From positions 124,001 to 188,000 of the forward strand of contig CAMTXU010000003.1 of the NCBI GenBank assembly GCA_947085815.1: a stretch of DNA of 64,000 bases. The letters are read 5' to 3'. Below are positions 51,872 through 61,248 of the stretch, one piece after another. The translations under genes were made by a program, and so were the position numbers. Source of the stretch: Fen-1258 sp947085815 (GTDB lineage Bacteria > Bacteroidota > Ignavibacteria > Ignavibacteriales > Melioribacteraceae). Under the pieces are notes generated by a model. That model was not told the DNA's origin and did not search any database. It was given only the letters and a program-made list of their open reading frames with translations. Position 1 is the first letter of the stretch; each line of letters starts with the position of its first letter.

Positions 51872-54800
51872 TTGCTCGAAGAAGAGCTAAATACCCTACA
51901 GGCAGAAGCCTACGATCATTTGTGGAATGGACGGTTTCGGTTAGCCTTGAATTGTGCGGAAAAGGTCTATCAATTCAGGCCTGATGATAGTGAAGCAGCA
52001 ATTTGTTATGCATGGGCTTTGCTCGAAAACGGCAATCCAATGAAGGCTATGGACTACGCAAATCTCTCTGTTGAATTGAAAGGAGATTCGATTAAAGCGC
52101 GTGTCTACCGCTCCTATCTTCTATATAGGATGAGTATTTTTGAAGGCGCCATCGCAGATACAGATCAATCTATTGATAAGCAAAAAGAGATTCTTGCATG
52201 GACATATCTCAACCGTTCGAAATCATTTGCCGGATTACAAAAATTTGAAGAAGCCAGTAACGCGGTTGATCTTGCTCTAATTATCGATGGTGGGAAAAAT
52301 CCCCAATGGAAAGAGATGCGCGATTGGTTAAATGAAGCAAATCAAATTTTTACTGGAAAGAAGCAGATCACTTCAAAAAATGTTCATGAAATATTAGAGA
52401 GAGCCAACAAAGCAATCAAAGCTAAAGAATATTGGTTTTCTCTGTTTTGCGCTCGGAAAGTATTGGAAAAAATTAAGAGCGAAGAAGCCGAACTGATTGA
52501 GCTGGAATCTATGCTCTATCTATTTCAACTTAAGCCCGCCCTTAAAAAAGCAGATCTATTAATAAACAAGTTTAGAAAGAGTGAACGGTTCAACAGTATT
52601 TATAACGCACTTAAAAAATTTTCACAGTTGGAACAGGAAAATGAGATACAAACCGATTACCTTAGAAAATCAACTAGAGAAGTTTCAGGAGTAAGAGCAA
52701 GCGCTTTTGATCTACATTACAAGACAGAATCAATACATTATCCCAACGAATTTATCGAGATAAAATCGTTAAAACTTTTTGACGCCATTGAGGAAAGCAG
52801 GACCGGTACACGTAAATATTGCAAAGAATTTGAAAAATCATTACGCAAAATTGCCGCCGAAGTAATCCTTAATAATCTTTTTTACAATCAAGTAGATAAA
52901 ATATTTAGCTGTTCAATAGTGTGGTACCTGAATGATTTTGAGATTGGACGAAATGATTTTCAGATGAATGTACGCAGTGATTGGGATTCTGTAATTTTTG
53001 TTCAAACTCTGGGTTCGGAAAATTCCGATTTTATTAAACCCGGTCAGGCTCGATTCGAATTCTATGTTAATAAATTCAAATGCGGCGAAAAATATTTTGG
53101 TATCGGTACAGAGACTAAATTTGAGACCGAAGAAAAACGAGTAGCTCCTTCAACAAAGACCGACCAGAAACAAGCCGAACAACCATCAACCAAAATAAGA
53201 GAACCCCGAACTACCAGATCGCTAAATGAACTGTTGGATGAATTGAATAGCTTCACCGGACTTGCCAGCATAAAAGAAGCAGTAAAAAGTTTCGTTTCTT
53301 ATCTGGAATTTTTAAAGGACCGAAAACGTCTTGGCTTAAAGTCCGAAGATAGAATTGCTATTAATGCAGTGTTTCTTGGAAACCCCGGTACTGGTAAAAC
53401 AACTATTGCCCGAATGCTTGGTGATATCTTTTATGCGATGGGAATTCTCCCGGAAGGGCACGTAGTAGAGGTTGACCGCTCCGCTCTTGTAGGACAGTAT
53501 ATTGGCGAAACGGCTCAAAAGACAGAAAAAATTATTAGCGATGCGATTGGCGGAGTTCTTTTTATTGATGAGGCTTACACACTTATCAAAAAAGGCGGCG
53601 GACAAGATTTCGGGCAGGAAGCGATTGATATTCTTCTGAAAAGAATGGAAGACCACAAAGGAGAATTTGTTGTAATCGCTGCCGGTTATCCCGAGGAGAT
53701 GGAATCTTTTCTCATATCTAATCCTGGATTGAAATCCCGATTCTCACAAACCTTTATTTTCGAAGATTATTCCCCCGATGAGTTAATAATTATTTTTAAG
53801 CAATTATTAAAAAAGGAAGATTACACAATTACTGCTGAGGCAGAAGAATTATTGAAGAAAGAATTTATTTCACTTTACAGAGGCAGAGATAAAACATTTG
53901 GCAATGCCCGACTCGTAAAAAAATTATTTGAAGAAGCAAAACGAAATCTAAGTAAATTATGTCTTGCGCTCCCAGAAGAGAAACGTACCAAAGAATTAAT
54001 GACCACCTTTACCGAAGAAGTCGTTAAAGCTACTCTATCTAAAAAAACGTCTCAAGCGGTAATCTTTCCCATTAATGAAGATGCATTGAATGACGCATTA
54101 AAAGAATTAGACAGCCTCGTGGGACTGACAACACTAAAAAAAGAAGTTAACGATATGGTAAAACTTGCACGGTATTTTAACGAGCAGGGCGAGGACATAA
54201 AGAAAGTATTTAACGACCACATTCTTTTTCTTGGTAACCCCGGCACTGGTAAAACAACCGTAGCAAGAATTTTTGGACGGATCTATTCGGCTTTGGCTAT
54301 TCTATCCAAAGGACACACAATAGAAACCGATAGACAAGGCTTAGTAGCCGGATATGTAGGTCAGACCGCGGAAAAGACCACATTAATGATCGACAAATCA
54401 CTCGGAGGTATGCTTTTTATTGACGAGGCTTATTCTCTTGTAAAGTCAAATGATTCGGGAAGTGATTTCGGTAAAGAGGCGATTGATATTTTGTTGAAAC
54501 GAATGGAGGATGATCGAGGAAAATTTGTAGTTATAGCTGCCGGATATACCGATGAGATGTTGCGTTTCGTAGCGAGTAACCCTGGTATTCAATCGCGCTT
54601 CAGCAAATCATTTACTTTTGATGACTATTCCCCATCCGAATTACTTGAGATAGCACAAAGATCTTTACACCGTGAGAAGAAAAAATTCTCGACAGAAGCT
54701 GAGGAGAGATTAAAAAAACATCTCGAAGAACTTTATAAGAACCGCGATAAGAAATTCGGCAACGCCAGAATTGTTCGTAACATTTTAGATTCCGTTAAAC

Positions 54801-55753
54801 AAAAAATGCTTTTGCGGCTTTCTGACATTCCAGTTGAAGAGAGAAATGAAATTAATCTAAACACTGTAGAATTAAGCGATATCAACGAAGTATTAAACCG
54901 CGATGTTGAAGCAAAGCAATTTGAAGTTCAAGGCGACCCGCTTGAATTGCAGGGGTTAATTGATGAGTTAAATAAACTGATAGGACTGGAGAAAGTTAAA
55001 CAAGATATATATAAACTAATCAGCTTTGCAAAGATATCGCAGCTCAAAAAAGAACGCGGATTAAGATCGGTTGAGCGTAATTTGCATTCCATCTTTATAG
55101 GAAATCCAGGTAGCGGCAAAAGATCAGTCGCCCGACTAATGACTAAAATATTTAAAGAATTAGGAGTTCTTGATAAAGGTCATCTGATTGAAGTTGACCG
55201 ATCGGATTTAGTTGCCGGCTATCAGGAGCAGACAGGTATCAAAACCGATAGAATTCTTCAACAAGCTCTCGGAGGGACACTCCTAATTAATGATGCACAT
55301 AATCTCTTTTCCGATGAGAATACGTACGGACAGGAAGCTATTGAAATCATATTAAAACGAATGCAGGATTATAAAGGGAAAATATTTGTCATCTTAGCCG
55401 GACTGAATGAACAGATGAGTAAGGTCCTCAAAAAAAATCCCGGTCTCTCCACGTACTTCCCAAACCTCTTTTATTTTGAAGATTATTCCCCGATGCAGCT
55501 TCTTTGCATAGTTGCAGATTTTGCTGAGAAGAATGGCTATACTCTAGACGAAGGAGCTCTGCAGGAACTATTGGATAGATTCGATTTCTATAAAACCGCG
55601 AAGGAGAATAAATATCAGAATGGTATCCTTGCTAAAAATATTCTATACTCTGCAATTACCAATCAGGAAGAGAGGATCTTCAACATTTATGAACAGGAAG
55701 ATGTTGATTTTAGAACCATTACTCTCGATGACGTTCAACGAATCAAAAGTTAA
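51872..55753 (+). CDS. TPR protein with three tandem CbbX/SpoVK-type AAA+ domains
   Basis: The 1293-residue protein starts at a TTG just after an in-frame TGA; no alternative Met is near. TPR-like helices occupy about 1-250 (RALNCAEKVYQFRPDDSEA is the clearest), followed by a beta-rich region (about 270-440). Then come three CbbX-family AAA+ domains. AAA1: GNPGTGKT 503-510, LFIDEA 563-568, arginine finger R623. AAA2: GNPGTGKTT 788-796, LFIDEAYSL from 848, NPGIQSRF. AAA3 is degenerate: GNPGSGKRS 1077-1085, LLINDAH 1137-1143, and Tyr1195 in place of the Arg finger. The TPR-plus-CbbX order recalls EccA of type VII secretion, but no ESX genes are near. An ABC transporter pair follows 24 bp downstream, probably in the same operon. 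Function is unknown. Confidence 0.9.
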   Translation: MLEEELNTLQAEAYDHLWNGRFRLALNCAEKVYQFRPDDSEAAICYAWALLENGNPMKAMDYANLSVELKGDSIKARVYRSYLLYRMSIFEGAIADTDQSIDKQKEILAWTYLNRSKSFAGLQKFEEASNAVDLALIIDGGKNPQWKEMRDWLNEANQIFTGKKQITSKNVHEILERANKAIKAKEYWFSLFCARKVLEKIKSEEAELIELESMLYLFQLKPALKKADLLINKFRKSERFNSIYNALKKFSQLEQENEIQTDYLRKSTREVSGVRASAFDLHYKTESIHYPNEFIEIKSLKLFDAIEESRTGTRKYCKEFEKSLRKIAAEVILNNLFYNQVDKIFSCSIVWYLNDFEIGRNDFQMNVRSDWDSVIFVQTLGSENSDFIKPGQARFEFYVNKFKCGEKYFGIGTETKFETEEKRVAPSTKTDQKQAEQPSTKIREPRTTRSLNELLDELNSFTGLASIKEAVKSFVSYLEFLKDRKRLGLKSEDRIAINAVFLGNPGTGKTTIARMLGDIFYAMGILPEGHVVEVDRSALVGQYIGETAQKTEKIISDAIGGVLFIDEAYTLIKKGGGQDFGQEAIDILLKRMEDHKGEFVVIAAGYPEEMESFLISNPGLKSRFSQTFIFEDYSPDELIIIFKQLLKKEDYTITAEAEELLKKEFISLYRGRDKTFGNARLVKKLFEEAKRNLSKLCLALPEEKRTKELMTTFTEEVVKATLSKKTSQAVIFPINEDALNDALKELDSLVGLTTLKKEVNDMVKLARYFNEQGEDIKKVFNDHILFLGNPGTGKTTVARIFGRIYSALAILSKGHTIETDRQGLVAGYVGQTAEKTTLMIDKSLGGMLFIDEAYSLVKSNDSGSDFGKEAIDILLKRMEDDRGKFVVIAAGYTDEMLRFVASNPGIQSRFSKSFTFDDYSPSELLEIAQRSLHREKKKFSTEAEERLKKHLEELYKNRDKKFGNARIVRNILDSVKQKMLLRLSDIPVEERNEINLNTVELSDINEVLNRDVEAKQFEVQGDPLELQGLIDELNKLIGLEKVKQDIYKLISFAKISQLKKERGLRSVERNLHSIFIGNPGSGKRSVARLMTKIFKELGVLDKGHLIEVDRSDLVAGYQEQTGIKTDRILQQALGGTLLINDAHNLFSDENTYGQEAIEIILKRMQDYKGKIFVILAGLNEQMSKVLKKNPGLSTYFPNLFYFEDYSPMQLLCIVADFAEKNGYTLDEGALQELLDRFDFYKTAKENKYQNGILAKNILYSAITNQEERIFNIYEQEDVDFRTITLDDVQRIKS

Positions 55754-55777
55754 CTCACCATAATCCGCCAAGGTTTT

Positions 55778-56503
55778 ATGTTAGAACTTGTAAATCTCGG
55801 TAAAATGTTTGGCAGTTTTTCAGCCGTAAATAAAATTAGTTTAAGGATAGAAAGGGGGCAGTTGTTCGGATTTCTGGGTCCGAACGGCGCCGGTAAAACG
55901 ACCACAATTAAAATGATTGCAGGACTTCTCTCCCCTTCGAACGGAAATATTTTTATAAACAATATTGATGTTTGGAAGAATCCAATCGAATCAAAGATGA
56001 AGATTGGGTATATACCGGATCAGCCATTCCTCTACGATAAATTATCAGGGCGGGAATTTCTTTTTTTTAGCGGCGGATTATATAACCTATCTAAGAATAC
56101 AATCAAAGATAAAATAAACGAATTAATTAGTGTGATGAAGATTGGCAGCTGGATTGACAAGAGAACTGAGGAATACTCTCAAGGAATGAGGCAGCGTATA
56201 GTTATAGCATCTGCTTTTTTACATGAGCCCGAATTAATTCTAGTGGATGAACCTATGATTGGTTTGGATCCTCAAAGTGCCTTTGATGTAAAAAAGATGT
56301 TTCGCGATAAAGTTAAATCAGGAACTACAATTTTCATGTCGACACATAGCTTAAATGTTGTGGAAGAAATATGTACTCATGTTGGAATAATTAACAGGGG
56401 CAATATTATTTTTCATGACAACATTAACGCTCTTAATGAGTTGAAATTAAACCGGAATAATAATCTTGAGGATCTCTTCATTCAATTAACCAGCGATGAA
56501 TAA
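55778..56503 (+). CDS. ABC transporter ATP-binding protein
   Basis: The 241-residue ATPase has Walker A GPNGAGKTT, Q-loop region PDQPFLYDKLSGREF, signature YSQGMRQR, Walker B LILVDEP and the H-loop STHSLN. It resembles the CcmA/NatA-type exporters with a two-component arrangement. The next gene, 3 bp downstream, encodes the membrane partner. Substrate unknown. Confidence 0.95.
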   Translation: MLELVNLGKMFGSFSAVNKISLRIERGQLFGFLGPNGAGKTTTIKMIAGLLSPSNGNIFINNIDVWKNPIESKMKIGYIPDQPFLYDKLSGREFLFFSGGLYNLSKNTIKDKINELISVMKIGSWIDKRTEEYSQGMRQRIVIASAFLHEPELILVDEPMIGLDPQSAFDVKKMFRDKVKSGTTIFMSTHSLNVVEEICTHVGIINRGNIIFHDNINALNELKLNRNNNLEDLFIQLTSDE

Positions 56504-56506
56504 ATC

Positions 56507-58198
56507 ATGCGGCAACTATTTCATATACTGAAATTCAAGTTGATTGCGTTCATCCGTCTTGATTACAAAATTACTGTCATTAATATTTTCATAAACGCTG
56601 CCGGTAGTTTGATCTATTTAGCCTTTGCCGCCGGTGGTTTTTTCTTTGTACAAAAACTTTTTCATTTTCTACTTGTTGAGATTAGAGTCGGGTTATTTTT
56701 ACTTCACGAATTCATTTCGATGTTGTTATTCATTTTTTTTATTACAGTAAATCTCGGCAACATTATCGTTTCATATTCGACACTCTACAAATCGAGCGAA
56801 GTGAACTATTTGTTAACAAGACCCATTATGCCCCTCAAAATATTCGCTATTAAATTTTTAGATAATTTTTTCTACAGCTCATCAACACTTATAATGATTC
56901 TTTTCTCGCTTCTCGCAGGATATGTTTTTTATTTCAAATTAAGTTTAGGCGCTTTTCTAATTCTAGTAATTAATTTTGTACCGTTTATTGTTAGTGCTGG
57001 TTCTTTGGGAGTAATAATTATGTTGGGACTTATAAAATTAGCAAACCGATTTGGAGTTAAAAAAATTATCTATAGTCTTATCACCGCTTATATTCTCTTA
57101 ATCATATTCTATTTTAGAACGTACTCTCCAAAATTGCTGGTTGATTCGGTCTTGAATTTTTATCCTTACACGGCAATGAAGGATGATTATCTAGGAGAAT
57201 TGATACAAACGCTTCTACAATATCTTCCTAATTACTGGCTATCACAATCGGGCTATTGGATGGTTCGAGGAGACATTTATAATTCATTTTATTACTTTTT
57301 TCTTCAGATGACAATATGTGTCACTATTTTTTCAATGGCCATGTATCTTGGGCATAGATGGTATTTCTCCACTTGGCTTATGAATCAAATAATTACTTCG
57401 GATCTTTCTTTTTACCGAACTGAGCGAAAACAGTTTTTCAGATTAGGGATTAATTCTTTCTTTAACGGTCAACCTGAAGCAATAATTAAACGTGACATAA
57501 CAATATTCATCCGTGAACCAAGTCAAGTGATTCATTCTATTATTCTTTTATTTTTGATTGTTGTATTTCTCGTAAGTGTCTCAGGTATCAAGTTCATCGG
57601 ACTTGGAAATATTTATCTTCAAACAATGATTTACATCGCTATTTTTCTTTTTAACCTCCTTTTCATTACAACTTTGTCGTTGAGATTCATTTTTCCGTTA
57701 ATCAGTTTGGAGGGACAAACATTTTGGAAGGTAAAATCATCGCCGGTCAGCAATACTTCATTGATCAAACACAAACTTTTAATACCAACTTTAGTAATTG
57801 TGGTTGTCAGTCTAACATTAAGTTTCTTTTCAAATTATAAATTTGGGATTGTTCTAACCTTTTTTTCAATGGCGGCAACATTCTCCTCAGCGATTGCTGT
57901 CATGTCGATCAATTTCGGAATGGGAGGGCTTTATGCAAATTATCGGGAAAAAAATCCAGTTAGATTATCATCATCACAAGGGGCTTCTCTTAGTTTCCTT
58001 CTAAATATTTTGTTTATGCTTTTTCTTGTAATTGTACTTTTTCAGCCATTAAGCAAATTGTTCCTATCAATAATGATTAAAAAGCCATTTGAGATGAACG
58101 TATTTTATTGGTCTCTAATTCCAATTTACGCCGTCTCGATAATTCTGAGTATCCTTTTTCTTAAAATCGCTGCTAATTCTATTCGTAAAGATATTTAA
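56507..58198 (+). CDS. ABC transporter permease, about 12 membrane helices
   Basis: A 563-residue very hydrophobic protein with clusters of transmembrane helices in both halves and a central cytoplasmic segment (about 295-335, YRTERKQFFRLGINSFFNGQPEAIIKRD). It is the membrane subunit for the ATPase 3 bp upstream. Its length suggests a single polypeptide carrying both membrane halves. The substrate cannot be predicted. Its stop is 5 bp from the convergent SDR gene. Confidence 0.85.
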   Translation: MRQLFHILKFKLIAFIRLDYKITVINIFINAAGSLIYLAFAAGGFFFVQKLFHFLLVEIRVGLFLLHEFISMLLFIFFITVNLGNIIVSYSTLYKSSEVNYLLTRPIMPLKIFAIKFLDNFFYSSSTLIMILFSLLAGYVFYFKLSLGAFLILVINFVPFIVSAGSLGVIIMLGLIKLANRFGVKKIIYSLITAYILLIIFYFRTYSPKLLVDSVLNFYPYTAMKDDYLGELIQTLLQYLPNYWLSQSGYWMVRGDIYNSFYYFFLQMTICVTIFSMAMYLGHRWYFSTWLMNQIITSDLSFYRTERKQFFRLGINSFFNGQPEAIIKRDITIFIREPSQVIHSIILLFLIVVFLVSVSGIKFIGLGNIYLQTMIYIAIFLFNLLFITTLSLRFIFPLISLEGQTFWKVKSSPVSNTSLIKHKLLIPTLVIVVVSLTLSFFSNYKFGIVLTFFSMAATFSSAIAVMSINFGMGGLYANYREKNPVRLSSSQGASLSFLLNILFMLFLVIVLFQPLSKLFLSIMIKKPFEMNVFYWSLIPIYAVSIILSILFLKIAANSIRKDI

Positions 58199-58203
58199 CT
58201 AAC

Positions 58204-59010
58204 CTATAACGATTTATGGATTGCTGAAGGTGAGCTATAATATTTCAATCTTATCTTTCCGGCTAAGCAAACTAAAAATTTACGAGTAATGAATCTCGGT
58301 ACGCAAGACAGTAGTTTGTTTTTAAATCCGTCAACCACACTCATCTTTCTCCCCAAGTTTTTCATTGCGGTATTAACAACTTCTTCGACAGTTCTAGGAC
58401 TTGGACCGGCAGAAGTATTCGCTACCTTTTGAAATTCGGTATCCGTTCCACCCGGATTCAGTGTCATGACGTCAATGTTATAATTTCTTAATTCGTACCA
58501 AAGCCCTTCTCCCATGAAAAGATTAAATGCTTTCGTAGCTGAATAAGTTGTCGTAAAAGGTGTTGGAAGATATCCGACTAAACTGCCAAGAAAAATGATA
58601 CCCCCTTTCCGCTTTTCTTTCATTGATTTAACAAAATGATGTGTTAATACAGTCGGCGCAATACAATTCACACGAATCATATCCGTTAGTCGATCAACGT
58701 CAGCCTTTCCAAAATCACCATTAAATCCAAAACCAGCATTGTTTATCAGGAGCCCCACCTCTCTATCTTCAATATATTCTTTTAATTGCTCCATAAATTT
58801 TTTCTTAGAAAGATCGACCGGGGCTACGATAATTTTTACACCGTGCTTTTCTTTTAACTCCTCAGCAAGGTTTTTTAAGCGGTCCTTTCGACGTGCCACT
58901 AATATTATATTCATCTTTTCAGCTGCAAGCCTTCTGGCAAATCCCTCGCCAATTCCGGAGGATGCACCGGTAATTAATGCCCATGTACCGTATTTTTCTT
59001 TAAGTGTCAC
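58204..59010 (-). CDS. Short-chain dehydrogenase/reductase
   Basis: The 268-residue SDR has ITGASSGIGEGFARRLA (cofactor loop), NNAGFGFNGDF, a catalytic Ser in IIFLGSLVGYLP, YSATK (Tyr-Lys pair) and a C-terminal segment that could bind membrane (KLLSCVPRFITRKFLVCLAG). It is typical of the DltE/SDR group acting on lipophilic carbonyls. Not an orthologue of the other SDR here (29.0 kb). Substrate unknown. Confidence 0.9.
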   Translation of the reverse strand: MTLKEKYGTWALITGASSGIGEGFARRLAAEKMNIILVARRKDRLKNLAEELKEKHGVKIIVAPVDLSKKKFMEQLKEYIEDREVGLLINNAGFGFNGDFGKADVDRLTDMIRVNCIAPTVLTHHFVKSMKEKRKGGIIFLGSLVGYLPTPFTTTYSATKAFNLFMGEGLWYELRNYNIDVMTLNPGGTDTEFQKVANTSAGPSPRTVEEVVNTAMKNLGRKMSVVDGFKNKLLSCVPRFITRKFLVCLAGKIRLKYYSSPSAIHKSL

Positions 59011-59048
59011 TCTCGCAATCCCATTAATTTTTCTAATCTATTTAGGAA

Positions 59049-59162
59049 GCTTCTAATCACATGGTGATGCCTATGGCAAAACTATTTTTTTATTTAATAG
59101 AACGCTGAAAAAACGCAGGTAAAACAGATTTCCGCTGATCATTTTTGTTGTTTTTAGAAGTC
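59049..59162. repeat. MITE-like dispersed repeat, copy B (inverted, without nested insertion)
   Basis: The 114 bp are the reverse complement of copy A at 5702-5854, apart from a missing 41-bp insertion and scattered substitutions. The start GCTTCTAATCACATGGTGAT and the end GTTTTTAGAAGTC carry the same short terminal inverted repeats. It lies in the divergent region between the SDR gene and the small membrane protein gene and may affect either promoter. Confidence 0.85.
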
Positions 59163-59271
59163 CACTTTAATAAATCCAGTCTTCTTAAAATTACATTTTG
59201 AACAACTGTGTTATTTCCATTGATAAATTACTAATTCTTTGACATATTGAATTAGAATTTTTCGAGGAATT

Positions 59272-59325
59272 ATGAAAAAAAGTTCCCAATTCGATCGTTC
59301 CTTCATTTCTTCTTTCTTTCAGTAA
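59272..59325 (+). CDS. Possible 17-residue leader-like small ORF
   Basis: An ATG preceded by GAGGA three bases upstream opens a frame MKKSSQFDRSFISSFFQ ending in TAA, 21 bp before the small membrane protein gene. A good ribosome-binding site but very short length make it only a candidate for a leader peptide or remnant. No attenuator hairpin was seen. Confidence 0.25.
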   Translation: MKKSSQFDRSFISSFFQ

Positions 59326-59346
59326 GATACTATTGAGAGTGCCAAA

Positions 59347-59730
59347 ATGGTTACATACCTCTTACTATGGTTTCCTCTTGTATTAATTGCAGTTGTTAAT
59401 GGCGCTATACGCGAAGGGGTTTACAAAAAGTCTTTGGGTGATCTGTTAGCTCATCAATTATCAACCATAATTGGTATAGTGCTATTTGGAATTTATTTTG
59501 GGCTAATCTTTGGATACTGGAAAATTGAATCATCAAATCAAGCTCTTCTTATTGGATTAATGTGGTTTTGCCTAACAGAGGCATTTGAATTTCTTGCCGG
59601 TCATTACATATTTAGAAATTCTTGGAAGAAAATACTTCATGACTATAATATTCTTGAAGGTCGTGTATGGATTTTAGTACCAATCTGGGTGGGAATAGCC
59701 CCCTACCTGTTCTATAAATTAATTTCTTAA
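59347..59730 (+). CDS. Small integral membrane protein of unknown function (127 aa)
   Basis: Four hydrophobic helices (about 4-18, 37-57, 64-90 and 105-124) with few charged residues between them. The motifs NGAIREGVYKK and CLTEAFEFLAGHYIFRNSW look conserved, but I cannot assign a family. It lies 19 bp upstream of the endonuclease/phosphatase-type gene on the same strand. Function unknown. Confidence 0.75.
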   Translation: MVTYLLLWFPLVLIAVVNGAIREGVYKKSLGDLLAHQLSTIIGIVLFGIYFGLIFGYWKIESSNQALLIGLMWFCLTEAFEFLAGHYIFRNSWKKILHDYNILEGRVWILVPIWVGIAPYLFYKLIS

Positions 59731-59749
59731 ACAAACTAAGAGATTGAAA

Positions 59750-60565
59750 ATGGCAAAATTATTTTCTGTTCTGTCGTGGAATGTAGAACATTTCAAAGGC
59801 GAAGTAAAAAAGCGAGTTGATGATGTAACAGATCTAATTAAAAAAACTAATCCGGATGTTTTTGCTCTTTACGAAGTTGAAGGCAAAGAAGTTTTTAGTT
59901 CGTTAACCGGGACTTTGCCCAACTATAGTTTTCATATAACTGAAGGTCCGCAAACGCAAGAGATTTTAGTAGCAGCTAAAACTAGTTTTACATCCTTTTT
60001 CACACAAAAATTAGAATTCAAATCGGGCAACCAATACTTAAGACCGGGTGCATTATTGACGGTAACAATATCAAAACAAAATTATACTCTGTTATTTCTT
60101 CATACAAAAAGCGGAACGGATCCGTTAGGACTCGGTTTACGAGATGACATGTTCAAACGGGCATGTGAGTTTAGAATAGTTCTAGATAAAAAAACGAGCG
60201 GCAGATGGGAATCTAAATATCTATTCCTCGGCGATTTGAATACTATGGGAATGGAGTATCCTTACGGCAAAGCAATAGATGCTGAAACAGAAATAAAAAA
60301 ACTTGCCGAGAAAGAAGCTAAAAAAGTGAAGATGAGAATTTTAAAGAAAGATGAGCCCGCCAGTTGGTGGAACGGAAGTAAATCTAAAATGCCGCCATCA
60401 AATTTAGATCAAGTTGTTGCTTCTGATAATCTGAAATTCAAAATGTATAAAGATGCTGAGATAAGAGTTTTAGGATGGCCGAAAGAATCAACGACAGAGA
60501 AAAAAGATGAGTGGATCAAACGTTATTCCGATCACGGTCTACTTTACTTTGAAATTCTGAAGTAG
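59750..60565 (+). CDS. Endonuclease/exonuclease/phosphatase (EEP) family hydrolase
   Basis: From the ATG at 59750 (a TTG lies 6 bp upstream) the protein has 271 residues. EEP motifs: LSWNVEHFKG near the N-terminus (metal Asn), FALYEVEG (metal Glu), FLHTKSG, LGDLNTMGMEYP (Asp-Asn pair) and a terminal YSDHGLLYFEI (Asp-His). It has no signal peptide, so it acts in the cytoplasm, perhaps on nucleic acid or a phosphorylated lipid or sugar. Substrate unknown. It converges on the microcompartment shell gene with a 7-bp gap. Confidence 0.88.
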   Translation: MAKLFSVLSWNVEHFKGEVKKRVDDVTDLIKKTNPDVFALYEVEGKEVFSSLTGTLPNYSFHITEGPQTQEILVAAKTSFTSFFTQKLEFKSGNQYLRPGALLTVTISKQNYTLLFLHTKSGTDPLGLGLRDDMFKRACEFRIVLDKKTSGRWESKYLFLGDLNTMGMEYPYGKAIDAETEIKKLAEKEAKKVKMRILKKDEPASWWNGSKSKMPPSNLDQVVASDNLKFKMYKDAEIRVLGWPKESTTEKKDEWIKRYSDHGLLYFEILK

Positions 60566-60572
60566 AATAGGA

Positions 60573-61124
60573 TTAGATCATCTCACTCAGCAATTCCGGT
60601 CGCGGTTGAGGAATCACAATTTTATTCACAAGTAATCCTTTATCCGAAATAACTTTAGCGCCGGATTCAACTGCGCTGGTAACCGCAGCAACCTCACCGG
60701 TGATTGTACAGAAAGCTTTGCCACCGAGTGCCATCGCAAGGCGAATCTCTATAATTCTTACACTTGCGGCTTTCACTGCGGCATCTGCACCTTCAATTAA
60801 TGAAGCCACTGAGAATGATTCGATAATTCCTAAAGCCTCAAGTAGCGTAACATCCGAATGCCCCGACAAAGCAGGAAAAATATCCGGATGAACATTAGGA
60901 ATTACAAACGTATCGATCACAGCAAAATCAATTTGGTTTGCAGCGGCATCAACAGATGCTTGAACTGCAGCAACTTCTCCGCCAATGAGAACGATATATT
61001 TACCCGAGCAAATCGTGCGTGATAGTATCAGTTCGACTTGAGAAGTTTTCAACATGATATCGGCAGCTTGCATTCCGGCAGCAATGCTTGTCATTTCAAT
61101 CAAACCGAGTGAATTCATTTCCAT
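60573..61124 (-). CDS. pduT: Tandem BMC-domain shell protein (BMC-T, PduT-like)
   Basis: The 183-residue protein contains two BMC domains (about 5-90 and 96-180). The first begins SLGLIEMTSIAAGMQAADIMLK and the second ALGIIESFSVASLIEGADAAVKAA. A Cys in the first domain's pore loop (RTICSGKY) is where PduT binds its 4Fe-4S cluster. This shell subunit sits in the facet of bacterial microcompartments and can carry electrons across the shell. The start ATG has GGAAGGA seven bases upstream. It pairs with the PduS-like gene 124 bp upstream, with a small repeat between them. No other shell genes are in the window. Confidence 0.92.
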   Translation of the reverse strand: MEMNSLGLIEMTSIAAGMQAADIMLKTSQVELILSRTICSGKYIVLIGGEVAAVQASVDAAANQIDFAVIDTFVIPNVHPDIFPALSGHSDVTLLEALGIIESFSVASLIEGADAAVKAASVRIIEIRLAMALGGKAFCTITGEVAAVTSAVESGAKVISDKGLLVNKIVIPQPRPELLSEMI

Positions 61125-61149
61125 TTTGTGTTCCTTCCAATTTTATAGC

Positions 61150-61239
61150 ACACGGATTACGCCGATTAAGCGAATCCATACTGATCAAAATTAATCATTA
61201 ATCTGTGCAAATCCGTCTAATCCGTGTCATCTGCGTTCC
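61150..61239. repeat. Imperfect inverted repeat, CACGGATTA type
   Basis: The left arm CACGGATTACGCCGATTAAG resembles the reverse complement of the right arm ATCCGTCTAATCCGTG. The composition matches dispersed intergenic repeats of the ATCCGTGTAATCTGTG kind. It lies between the PduS-like and PduT-like genes and could form a stable RNA stem within the transcript. Confidence 0.55.
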
Positions 61240-61248
61240 ATTATCTTT

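Noticed and set aside
51872..58198. A type VII secretion system around the EccA-like protein
   Set aside because: No EccB, EccC, EccD, EccE or WXG100 genes are found. The ABC transporter downstream is unrelated to ESX.
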